From positions 186,001 through 250,000 of the forward strand of contig NZ_BAGB01000054.1 of NCBI RefSeq assembly GCF_000308615.1: a DNA stretch of 64,000 bases, in the 5' to 3' direction. The position numbers and the translations under genes are program-made. Each line of letters starts with the position of its first letter. The first letter of the stretch is position 1. This document shows positions 44,401 through 52,400 of this stretch, piece by piece. The notes beneath the pieces were generated by a model that was not told the origin of the DNA, searched no databases, and saw only the letters and a program-made list of their open reading frames with translations. The stretch comes from Nocardia jiangxiensis NBRC 101359 (GTDB lineage Bacteria; Actinomycetota; Actinomycetes; Mycobacteriales; Mycobacteriaceae).

Positions 44401-45385
44401 TCGCGCCGCGCGAGATGCCACCGACCCAGCCCATCGGCGAACCGAACGCGCCCGGTCCGTAGGCGGCGGCCGCGACCATATTTCCGAACAGCGTGCTGGT
44501 CGCACCCGAGACCGCGCCGATGCTCGCACCGCGCAACACCGACCCCGCCGGGTAGGCGATACCTTTGCCGAGCGGGATGTTCATCTTGGCCAGCGAACTG
44601 CCCAGATACTTGTCCATCCCGAAACCCAGGTAGCGCGCGGCTTCACGACCCGGGATCGAACCCGCGGCCGAGGCCGCCATCGAGACCCCGAATTCCTTCC
44701 AGTCGAAGCTGTGCCGCTTACCCGCGGCCAGCTGACCTGCCTGCACCGCGCCGTCCATCAGCGCCGAGGTCGCCGCGCCCTCGAGGATCTTGACCGAATA
44801 CACGCCGAATCCCTTGGCGCTCGGCATGATCAGCTTGCCGCCGCTGAGCAGTTCCTTGAAGAAGTACCGCTCCTTGTACGCCGAGGCGCCCAGCCGCTGA
44901 GCCAGCCGCTCGATGAAGTTCTGGATGTAGTCCTCGACGATCTTCAGAATCGAACGAGTGGTCGCGATGGCGCCGGCCTCCACGGCCGGGGCGGTCGGCG
45001 GGAACATCCACGCCCAGGTGATCTCGGCCGCCAGCCAGGCCAGCGACAGGATGATGGTCAGCTTGGTCGCCTGCAACTGGGTGCCCATGTCGAAGGTTGA
45101 ATCGGACACTTCCTGCAACATCTCGGCGAGCGTCTTGACCGAATGGTCGCCGTTGATCAGGTCGTCGAACTTCGCGCCCATGCTGTCCGCGCCCTCACCG
45201 GCGGGATAGGCCCTCTCGGTATCGGATTTGGCCGTTTCCACGTCCGGTTCCAGCGCGGACAGTGCCTGCGAGGCGGCCTTCCACGCGTCCGAGAGGGCCC
45301 ACATGGCGTCCTCGTCGCCGTCGGGCCAGGCGGTACCGGCGATCCAGCCGAGCCAACGCAATTCGGGCGGCATCTCGAGCGTCAT
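41438..45385 (-). CDS. Giant WXG100-like type VII substrate with repetitive disordered tail
   Basis: 1315 residues. Residues 1-340 form an ordered part: a WXG100-like N-terminal domain as in CpnT-type proteins (MPPELRWLGWIAGTAWPDGDEDAMWALSDAWK), then hydrophobic segments (TIILSLAWLAAEITWAWMF; SGATSTLFGNMVAAAAYG). Residues 370-428 are Thr/Asn repeats; 430-1120 are Gly/Ser/Arg/Asp-rich with PGRFG repeats; 1125-1174 hold three VPPRNP units; 1218-1270 are Gly-Ala-Thr repeats; 1271-1295 are five DNPFG units. No toxin domain is visible at the C-terminus. Likely exported by an ESX system; surface or host-facing role is inference. Frame is intact throughout, with no stop or shift. Confidence 0.9.
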   Translation of the reverse strand: MTLEMPPELRWLGWIAGTAWPDGDEDAMWALSDAWKAASQALSALEPDVETAKSDTERAYPAGEGADSMGAKFDDLINGDHSVKTLAEMLQEVSDSTFDMGTQLQATKLTIILSLAWLAAEITWAWMFPPTAPAVEAGAIATTRSILKIVEDYIQNFIERLAQRLGASAYKERYFFKELLSGGKLIMPSAKGFGVYSVKILEGAATSALMDGAVQAGQLAAGKRHSFDWKEFGVSMAASAAGSIPGREAARYLGFGMDKYLGSSLAKMNIPLGKGIAYPAGSVLRGASIGAVSGATSTLFGNMVAAAAYGPGAFGSPMGWVGGISRGAIVGAARGTFVKRTVPTTDDLRYSVWAKNQATNKVKRFDRPTETTNDTNTTGNTTTNGNTRTTGNTNTPGNTNTTRNTGPQTSTTTGNTNQIVATRTTNRPVPQSNSRTGSGPEDIQMQPVRSGRTGNSQLASSSGTQGTGGPRDGTSTMIRPNANSSQLGGSSGRHGNTGLQRSNVVYGRGQGPLGDGRYTSGMIRPTASTQVGESSLMGGRSNQTSGLGTGKSESTPGPVGGKTGPNSQLGGGRSGLGLGESSNPLGGRTTGRAGLLGDGSANNTGMRGRSTGTGGNGGRSLSAPPQLRQTNPTIRPLEESEHGSGNTRSNQSSLNEFLRMVPDDDLMRPPRSESINSDSEEGGMFRMGPEGDLFRTGDDSQIQPGTGGSHEVTPSVRGNRDDESIGSDNESYGFRPNFDETLFPGGGSAPASLGGGRDNEVIGPVDTGFRRGFLGGSAPGSLRGGDDQIFRPNEQQTPVPPRTGPSNESEQMPKKPPTSWESSVDGGFKPASPLRSGPQQGGSNLRGGPVSRRGSDDESDFYDYLSDYRGSRGGGDEFSGYTGRRGDLDQISDYEVLIRPNGRGYEDFALYRGDDGRMYYGPPPARSGGSDVEDNPHPFGTGGVVRGGGGDNLSIRSSPGRLGGGNEQGVPRSFRGGGSDDESGNYMTSALPPRPSRPGPLRMPSFGSSDDDSLVYPRPGGNFRFGGNEDDLGYHPGRFGFDDDGSDLGYRPGRFGSYEDGGGSLFRTGGFGRDGHEGGFFRGPNFRTGRGEEDLLFSSGSMRGRFGGGDESLYPPPRRGGDDTAPVVPPRNPNRPAPPVPPRNPARLAPPPPPPVPPRNPARLAPPPPAAPPRDDSFLGKSTDMKAKTRPKREPEWRELPGPYEAPTAPSADDWLDGASGPSGATGPGGATGPGASGPGATGSGATGAGATGSGATGSGATGSGASGSGDNPFGDNPFGDNPFGDNPFGDNPFGTDPGGSGSSGPSNVDKAFTL
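41501..41575 (-). repeat. Five tandem 15-bp units encoding DNPFG
   Basis: Five near-identical 15-bp copies encode DNPFG five times (residues 1271-1295). Units differ only at two positions, so copy number could change by slippage or recombination without breaking the frame. Each of the first four gives the tetrapeptide-plus-one NPFxD. Confidence 0.9.
41576..41734 (-). repeat. Gly-Ala-Thr collagen-like repeat tract
   Basis: Encodes 53 residues of GATGPG/GATGSG-type units (residues 1218-1270 of the type VII protein). Composition is almost only Gly, Ala, Thr, Ser and Pro; a flexible or collagen-like spacer. Confidence 0.8.
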
Positions 45386-45581
45386 TGAGTCACCTCCCCC
45401 ACGCTCCCCCTCCGCCGCCGAGTCCTACCTATCAGGACATCGGACCGCGGTGAATCCCCGGTGGCGCACAAGGAAACTCGACAAGTCGAACGGTCCTCGC
45501 CCGAACCACCCACGCGACTCGTCCGCAAACCGCCGGTGAACCGTGCTCGCCGGAACCACCGCGATATCGCATGATGGGCAG

Positions 45582-46991
45582 GTGAATCGGATTCTGCTCT
45601 GGCTGCGCCCCTCGCGATGGGGTGTGCGGATCCGTTCGGCCGTGACGGCCGCACTGGTGGTCGGCGTGGTGCTGCTGATCGCGGCCGGGGCGATGCTCGG
45701 ACTGCTGCGCCGATCGCTGACCCACCAGCTGGATACCGCCGCCGACACCCGGACCACGCAGATCGCCGACGAACTGCGGCACAGCGACGGTCACCGAATC
45801 CCGGAGGGGCTGCTCGCCGTAGAGGGCCAGGTGGTGGCGGTCCAGGTGATCGCCCCGGATGGGCAGATCGCCTGGCGGTCGGCCGGGAAACTCAGTGCAC
45901 CCCTGACCGACCCGCGTTCGGTCGGCACCCAGGCCGTCGGCCTGCCCCCGACCGGCGGTTACGACGACGACCTGCGCGTCGCGGCACGCACCGCGAACAC
46001 CTCGCGCGGGGACTACACGATCCTGGTGGCGGCGAACACCGAATCGGTCGAACATGCGATGACCGAGGTCGCCGTACTCCTGGCGATGGGCGGACCACTG
46101 GTCGTCCTCGCCGCGGCGGCGGCGACATATCTACTGGTCGGACGCTCACTGCGCTCGGTCGAGGCGATCCGGTCACAGGTCGCGCGGATCGGGGCCACGG
46201 CCCTGTCGCAGCGGGTGCCGGTGCCGGTGGCCCGCGACGAGATCGCCCGCCTGGCCGACACGATGAACGAGATGCTCGCCCGGGTCGAGGCCGGGCATCG
46301 AGCCCAGCAACGCTTCGTCGGCGACGCCTCGCACGAGTTGCGCAGCCCGCTGGCGACCATCACCGCGGCCCTGGAACTGGCCCGGGATCGCCCACAGGCA
46401 CTGGACCGCGACCTGATCGAGGGCGCACTGCTGCCGGAGACCGAGCGGATGCGGCAGCTGGTGGAGAATCTGCTGACCCTGGCCGCCGCCGACGAGCACG
46501 GCCTGGAACTACGCACCGGCGAGGTGGATCTGGACGATCTGGCCGCCGCCGAGGCGGCCACGTTGCGGCTGCGCGGCGATGTGTGGGTGCACACCGCGAT
46601 CGTGCCGGTCCGGGTGATCGGCGACCGGCCGAGGCTGGCTCGGGTGCTGCGCAATATCGCCGACAACGCCGCCGCGCACGCCAGGGCCCGAGTTTCGATC
46701 GAGCTGGAGGGCGACGACACGTGTGCCCGCATCGTCGTCGACGACGACGGCCCCGGCATCGCGCCCGCCGACCGCGAGCGGGTGTTCGGGCGTTTCGTGC
46801 GCCTGGACGACGACCGGGCCCGCAGCAGCGGCGGATCCGGGCTCGGACTGGCCATCGTCTCGGAAATCGTGGCGGCACACGGCGGTTCGGTCACCGTCGG
46901 CGAATCACCCTGGGGTGGTGCCCGCTTCGTGCTCGAGCTGCCCGTGGCCGGTCCCGTCGGGGTCGAGCATCCGGTAGCCGACCCCGCGTAG
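45582..46991 (+). CDS. HAMP-containing sensor histidine kinase
   Basis: 469 residues from GTG 45582; an upstream in-frame GTG at 45543 is less likely. Membrane helix SAVTAALVVGVVLLIAAGAMLG, an extracytoplasmic domain of about 110 residues, second helix VAVLLAMGGPLVVLAAAAATYLL, HAMP, then SHELRSPLATITAALE, N box RNIADNAAAHA and GSGLGLAIVSEIVAAHGG. The partner regulator is convergent, overlapping by 87 bp at the 3' end. Confidence 0.93.
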   Translation: MNRILLWLRPSRWGVRIRSAVTAALVVGVVLLIAAGAMLGLLRRSLTHQLDTAADTRTTQIADELRHSDGHRIPEGLLAVEGQVVAVQVIAPDGQIAWRSAGKLSAPLTDPRSVGTQAVGLPPTGGYDDDLRVAARTANTSRGDYTILVAANTESVEHAMTEVAVLLAMGGPLVVLAAAAATYLLVGRSLRSVEAIRSQVARIGATALSQRVPVPVARDEIARLADTMNEMLARVEAGHRAQQRFVGDASHELRSPLATITAALELARDRPQALDRDLIEGALLPETERMRQLVENLLTLAAADEHGLELRTGEVDLDDLAAAEAATLRLRGDVWVHTAIVPVRVIGDRPRLARVLRNIADNAAAHARARVSIELEGDDTCARIVVDDDGPGIAPADRERVFGRFVRLDDDRARSSGGSGLGLAIVSEIVAAHGGSVTVGESPWGGARFVLELPVAGPVGVEHPVADPA

Positions 46992-47627
46992 GGTCTCGAT
47001 ACTGCTGCGGCCGAAGGGCGTATCGATCTTCTTGCGCAGATATCCCACGTAGACCTCGACCACGTTCTCCGGGCCGTCGTAGTGCACATCCCAGACGTTT
47101 TGCAGGATTTCGGCCTTGGTCAGCACATTTCCCTTGTGCCGCAACAGGAATTCCAGCAGCCCGAACTCTCGTGGGGTGAGGGTCAGCACGGCGTCGCCGC
47201 GGTGTACCGAGCGCCGGGACGGATCGAGCACCAGATCCCCCGCCCGCAACTGTGTGGGCTGCTGCGGAGCGCGCCGCCGCAGCAGCGCGCGCAACCGGGC
47301 GATCAGCACGACGAACGAGAACGGTTTGGTCAAGTAGTCGTCCGCGCCCAGATCCAGGGCGTCGACCTGGTCGTAGTCGCCGTCCTTGGCGGTGAGCATC
47401 AGCACCGGAGTCCGCACGTCCTGCGCGCGCACCCGCCGCAGCACCTCGTACCCGCTCATCCCGGGCAGCATGATATCCAGCACGACGACGTCGAAGTCGT
47501 GCTCGGTGGCCCACCAGAGGCCGTCGGTGCCGGTCGCGGCCAGTTGGACCAGAAAACCCTCCAACTCGAGACCGCGACGCAACGTCTGCGCCAAACGTGG
47601 TTCGTCCTCGACGACCAGCACCCGCAT
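46905..47627 (-). CDS. OmpR-family response regulator
   Basis: 240 residues from ATG 47627. Receiver with VVEDEPRLAQTLRRGL, phospho-site VVVLDIMLPGMSGYEVL and KPFSFVVLIARLRALLRR; winged-helix end VVEVYVGYLRKKIDTPFGRSSIETLRGVGYRM. Its 3' end overlaps the kinase gene on the opposite strand by 87 bp, an arrangement that makes independent transcripts and antisense RNA. Confidence 0.93.
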   Translation of the reverse strand: MRVLVVEDEPRLAQTLRRGLELEGFLVQLAATGTDGLWWATEHDFDVVVLDIMLPGMSGYEVLRRVRAQDVRTPVLMLTAKDGDYDQVDALDLGADDYLTKPFSFVVLIARLRALLRRRAPQQPTQLRAGDLVLDPSRRSVHRGDAVLTLTPREFGLLEFLLRHKGNVLTKAEILQNVWDVHYDGPENVVEVYVGYLRKKIDTPFGRSSIETLRGVGYRMLDPDGTGHGQLEHEAGTTPG

Positions 47628-47720
47628 CGCCCCAGCATGCAACACCCGCGAATGCGACCCGGCGGCACACCCCCGATTCGGCGTGTCCCGAGCCGATCGG
47701 CGCGCGCTACCGGACCGTGG

Positions 47721-47921
47721 TCAGGCGCTGCCGGGGTGCCGCGCCTGGTCGTACCACCGGTGCGGGATCGACCAGTCCCACTCCGGCTCGGGTCGGGCGG
47801 ACCGATGTTGTTCGCGCAGGTACTCGCCGTAGACCTCGGCCGCGCCGAGGGTGCCCCCAAGCATGATCAGTCCGGACATGATGTGTTGCCACACATCGGC
47901 TTTCGAGATGCGTCGTCGCAT
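47721..47921 (-). CDS. Small membrane protein of unknown function
   Basis: 66 residues from ATG 47921, with AGGAGGT at ideal spacing. One hydrophobic segment (IMSGLIMLGGTLGAAEVYG) and an acidic/aromatic tail (EPEWDWSIPHRWYDQ). Not recognised. Upstream of the response regulator on the same strand, possibly the same transcript. Confidence 0.65.
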   Translation of the reverse strand: MRRRISKADVWQHIMSGLIMLGGTLGAAEVYGEYLREQHRSARPEPEWDWSIPHRWYDQARHPGSA

Positions 47922-48076
47922 CGGTACCTCCTGTACGCCCGGCTCGCAACGGTGCGAAAGCGCCGCCGTGCCCGCGGGTGGGTTCACCCGGGACGGCCCG
48001 TCACGCCGTGTCGATCCTGACGTACGGACGCCTCCGGGCGGGGCGCTTCGATGGAAATTACCCCCGCGCGCGACGC

Positions 48077-48454
48077 TCACACCTCCGATGCGCGACGGGC
48101 CACGTCGATCTCGGCCATATGGTCCTGCGCCCAGGCACGCAGCGCGGACAGCGGCACCTCGAGCGATGCGCCCAGTTCGGTCAGCCGGTAGTGCACCCGG
48201 GGTGGCACGGTGGGCTCGACCCGCCGCGCGACCAGGCCGTCGCGGGTCAGATCGCGCAGGGTCACCGACAGCATCTTCTGTGAGACGCCGGGCATACGCC
48301 GTCGCAGCTCGGCGAATCGGACCTCTTCGGGCGCGGCCTCGGCGAGCAGTTTGACCACCATCGACACCCATTTGGTGCCCAGTCGATCCAGTAACCGCCG
48401 GGTCGGGCAGCCGGGGTCGAACAGATCGCCGCGCGAACCGGTCGGGGCAGTCAC
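48077..48454 (-). CDS. HxlR family transcriptional regulator
   Basis: 125 residues. Winged helix with CPTRRLLDRLGTKWVSMVVKLLAE and RFAELRRRMPGVSQKMLSVTLRDLTRDGLVARRVEPTVPPRVHYRLTELG, the HxlR signature including the N-terminal cysteine that can be a redox sensor. Divergent from the hydrolase at 48550 across a candidate operator. Confidence 0.92.
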   Translation of the reverse strand: MTAPTGSRGDLFDPGCPTRRLLDRLGTKWVSMVVKLLAEAAPEEVRFAELRRRMPGVSQKMLSVTLRDLTRDGLVARRVEPTVPPRVHYRLTELGASLEVPLSALRAWAQDHMAEIDVARRASEV

Positions 48455-48513
48455 CTGGAGCTCACCACCTGTGTCGAAAGTGCCTTCTTGGCCGGACCTC
48501 CGATCCTACCTAT

Positions 48514-48538
48514 GGTCACTTGGTAACCATTAGTGACC
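48514..48538. promoter_or_regulatory. Inverted repeat GGTCACT-N11-AGTGACC, candidate HxlR operator
   Basis: Perfect 7-bp arms at 48514-48520 and 48532-48538 in the 95-bp gap between hxlR-like and hydrolase genes; a smaller GGTAACC sits between the arms. The right arm reaches the hydrolase ribosome-binding site, so binding would block it directly. Confidence 0.7.
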
Positions 48539-48549
48539 AGGAGGCCAGG

Positions 48550-49407
48550 GTGTCCGCAGCGCAGTCCGATATCGCCATACGACAGGTCGCGGCCAATGGC
48601 ATCGAGATCTCCGTCGCCCTCGCCGGCGACGGGCCCGCGGTGCTGCTGCTGCACGGATTCCCGCACACCTGGCAGCTGTGGCGCGCGGTGATCGGCCCAC
48701 TGGCACAACGACATCGGGTGATCGCACCGGATCTGCGCGGTCTCGGCGGCAGCACCCGCGCCACCGACGGCTACGACGCGCGGGCACTGGCCGACGACGC
48801 GGCCGCACTCCTGACCGCTCTCGGCGAGCCGCGCGCCACGGTGGTCGCGATCGACGCCGCGGTCCCCGCGGCCTTCCTGCTGGCTCTGCGCCGCCCGGGC
48901 CCGGTCGACCGGCTGGTGCTGATGGAATCGCTGCTGGGCACGCTGCCGGGCGCCGAAACCTTCCTGGCCGGTGGCCCGCCCTGGTGGTTCGGCTTCCACG
49001 CGGTCCCCGGCCTGGCCGAACGAGTGCTGGCCGGGAACGAACCCGCGTACCTCGACTGGTTCCTGCGCATCGGAACCCTGGGCCGCGGTGTCCCCGAAGC
49101 GATCCGGGACGCGTTCGTCGCGGCGTACACCGGAGTCGAATCGCTGCGGTGCGCGTTCTCCTACTATCGCGCGATGCCCGAGACCGCCGAGCAGATCCGC
49201 GCGGCCGTCACCGCGACCCGGCTGACGGTGCCGACCCTGGCGATCGGCGCACATCCGGTCGGCGATGCGCTGGCGAGCCAACTCCGGCCGGTCGCCGACG
49301 ATCTGAGATCCCACCTGATCCCGGACAGCGGCCACATCATCCCGCTGGACCGACCCGACGCACTGCTCCCACTGCTGACCGAATTCATCGACTCCGACAA
49401 CAGATGA
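48550..49407 (+). CDS. Alpha/beta hydrolase with aspartate nucleophile (epoxide hydrolase/dehalogenase type)
   Basis: 285 residues from GTG 48550 (AGGAGG upstream). Oxyanion motif HGFPHTWQLW and APDLRGLGGS are as in epoxide hydrolases and fluoroacetate dehalogenases. The nucleophile elbow reads VVAIDAAVPAA, so aspartate replaces serine, but the usual G-x-D-x-G glycines are alanines. Histidine in DSGHIIPLDRPD completes the triad. Substrate unknown; HxlR control suggests response to reactive compounds (inference). Confidence 0.85.
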   Translation: MSAAQSDIAIRQVAANGIEISVALAGDGPAVLLLHGFPHTWQLWRAVIGPLAQRHRVIAPDLRGLGGSTRATDGYDARALADDAAALLTALGEPRATVVAIDAAVPAAFLLALRRPGPVDRLVLMESLLGTLPGAETFLAGGPPWWFGFHAVPGLAERVLAGNEPAYLDWFLRIGTLGRGVPEAIRDAFVAAYTGVESLRCAFSYYRAMPETAEQIRAAVTATRLTVPTLAIGAHPVGDALASQLRPVADDLRSHLIPDSGHIIPLDRPDALLPLLTEFIDSDNR

Positions 49408-49490
49408 AAATTGTTGCCGTCACTTTCGCCCGGCGGCGCGTCCGCGGAGCCGGAACCAGCTGGGCACACTGCTCCGGCCGCTCGCCGGAT

Positions 49491-52400
49491 TCAGCGCCCC
49501 CAGCGGCGAGTGAGGTTGTCGTCCAGATACTTTCGGGTGGACACCGTGAGCGAATGGTCGGGGCCCAGCACGTGGGTCCGCGCCGCGAGAGTCTGTTCGA
49601 GGATCTGCACGGCCTGCTCGCGGTCGCCGTACAGGTGGTAGGCGACGCCGAGGTTGTACTGGGTGTTGAGTGTGTTCGGATGTTCCGCGCCCAGCACGCG
49701 TTGCCTGGAGACCAGGGTTTTCCCGATCACATCGATGCCCTCGGTGAAGCGCCGGGCATTGGTGTAGGCGGCGCCCAGGTAGTGGCGGCTGGTGAGCGTA
49801 TCGGGATGCTCCGGGCCCAGCAGCCGTTCGCGGATCTCGGTATTGCGCGTGTGCAGCTCGAGCGCCTCCTCGTATCGGCGCACACCGCTGTAGGCGACGG
49901 CGAGATTGCCCCGGCAGCTCACGGTGTCGGGATGTTCGGGGCCCAGCACGCGTTCGCGGGCGGGCAGCGTCTGTTCGAACAGCATGATGGCCAGATCCTT
50001 CTGGCCCGTCGACTGATAGGCGTCGGCCAGATTGTTCCGGGAGATGAGCGTGTCGGGATGGTCGGGTCCGAGGGTGCGCTCCCGGGCGGCCAGGATGCTC
50101 TCGTGCATCGTCACCGCCTCCCGCAGGCGCCCGGCCTGCCCGAGGGCGAAGGCCAGATTATTGCGGACGGTGAGGGTCAGTTGATGATCGGGCCCCCAGG
50201 TCCGTTCCCGCCGGACCACGAGGGTTTCGTTCAGCGCCAGAGCATCGGTGTTGCGGCCGGACTCGGCATAGGCGTGGGCGAGCATCTGCCCGGCCGTCAG
50301 GGTGTTGGCGTGGTCGGTGCCGTACCGACGTTCGCGCAACGAGAAGAAGCGTTGCAGCAACGGGATGGATTCCTCGTGCCGGTCGGCCTTGCGATAGGCG
50401 GCGCCCAGGAACAGGCGGACGGTGTCGACATCGTCGTGGTCGGAACCCAGGCGAGCCTCCCGATCGGTCAGCACGCGCACCAGGACCGGAATCGCCGCCT
50501 CGTACCGATCCACCCCGGACAGGCTCGCCCCCAACAGCATTCGGATTTCGTCGGTTTCGATGTGACTCCCGCCGAGCCGGTCCGCCCGTTCGGCGAGCGC
50601 GCGTTCGAGCGGCGCGATCGAGTCGCCGTACCGGTCGACTGCTCGATAGCTGCGCGCAAGGGCCAGGCACACGTTGGCGATCTGCTCCTCCCGATCGGGC
50701 AGGCAGCGCTGGTACGTGGCGAGGAGTTGTTCGAGCAGCGGGATCGCCGCCGCGTGCCGTTCGGCCTTCACATGCGCGTGGACCAGCTCCCAGCGCAGCT
50801 TGGCCGCCTCGAGATCGTCCGGGCCGCTGCGGTTTTCCCGTTCCGCGAGCATATCCGTCAACAGCGCGACACCCTCCGCCGCACGATCGCCGACGCCGAT
50901 GTACGACTGCGCGAGACGTTTTCGGCATTCGCGGGTCTGCTCGCCGTCCGCGCCGCGCGCACGCTCGTTCAGCAGCAGGGCACGTTCACCCAGCGGTATC
51001 GCCGCCGCGTACTGCCCGAGGTTGACCAGCGAGAAAGCGAGCAGGCTACAGGCGTCCGCGATTTCGCCGTGGTCGAGGTCGGGTGTGCGTTCGGCCGCGG
51101 CCAGGGTCTGTTCGAGCAGCGGCAGCGATTCCTCGTACCGTCGCGCCTCCTGGTACATCCGCCCGAGGTCCGCACGGTGTAGATACAGGTCCCGGCCGTC
51201 GGGCTCGAGCAGCTTCTCCCACGCGACCAGCAGGCCCTCCAGAAGCAGCAGGGCGGTGTCGTGGTCGCCGATGTGATGGTGCGCCCGAGCCAACTGCTCG
51301 CAGGCATTCAGCGCCAGCGGATCCGTGTCGCCGAGGAGTCGCAACCGATCGTCGGCGATGCCTTCGAACAGTGTCAGCGCCGGTTCACGCCGACCTGCCT
51401 GCAAGTAGGTCGTGGCGAGAAACTCACGGGCCGTGAGAGTTTCGGAGTCATCAGGGCCCGCGAGACGCTCCTGATCGGCTACCGCGCGCTCGAGCTGAAC
51501 GACGGCCTCCGCGTGCCGGCCCGCGCCCCGGTAGGCACGGGCCAGACCTCGACGGGCGCCGATCGTCTCGGAATGTTCTTCGCCCAGTTCACTTTCCGCA
51601 ACGCTCAGTGTGCTCTCGTAGAGCCGGACCGCCGAATCATGATTCCCGGCAAGGTGATACGCCACCGCGAGGTTGTTGCGCGCAGCGGCGGTCTCGGGAT
51701 GCAGTTCACCCAGCATGGCCGAACGCTCGGTCAGCGTGCGCAGCAGCGCAGCGACATCGGTCGCCGCGGGATCGGCCGAATCGTCCGGACCGGCGAGCGC
51801 TCGAACGGTCTCGATCGCCGAGTCCAGCGCCCCGCTCTCACCCAGCCGTCCCCGGATCACCCGGGCCGCGCGGGGATGCATCAGTACCGTGCGGCGATCG
51901 ATCGAATAGACCAGCAGCGCACCGCGCAGACAGTCGTCGATCGCCATCTCGACCACATCGCGACCGGCGTCGTCGCCGTCGACCAGGCCGTACAGCGCGG
52001 ACAGCGGGGCCCGCCGGCCGGGCAGCACGGCCACCGCCTCGAGCAGTCGTCGCAGCAGCCCGGACTCGTCGTCCAGCAGGACGCTCTCGACCGCGATCGC
52101 CAGCGCGGCGTCGACGCCGCCGGACCCGAGCAGTTCGAGATATCCGGAGTAGTTCAGGCGCTGCGACGGATGGCGGCGACGCAGGCGAATCGCGCTGGCC
52201 GCCACCGCAAGACCCAACGGCAGATCGCCCAGCGCCTGGGCCACCGCATCGGCTCCGGCGTCGTCGTCCACTTGGGCCCGACGGAGCAGATACGCCACCG
52301 ACTCCGCGCGAGCGAACGGCTCGACGAGCACCTGTTCACCCAATTCTGCTGCGGCACTGAATGTTCCGCTGACCAGCACGCGCACCGACGGTCCGGCCGG

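Noticed and set aside
41438..45385. C-terminal toxin domain in the giant WXG100-like protein
   Set aside because: The C-terminal 200 residues are low-complexity with no nuclease, ADP-ribosyltransferase or NADase motif.
48678..51182. Plus-strand open frame of 834 codons over the hydrolase and TPR gene
   Set aside because: Antisense or out of frame to well-supported genes; no domain pattern.
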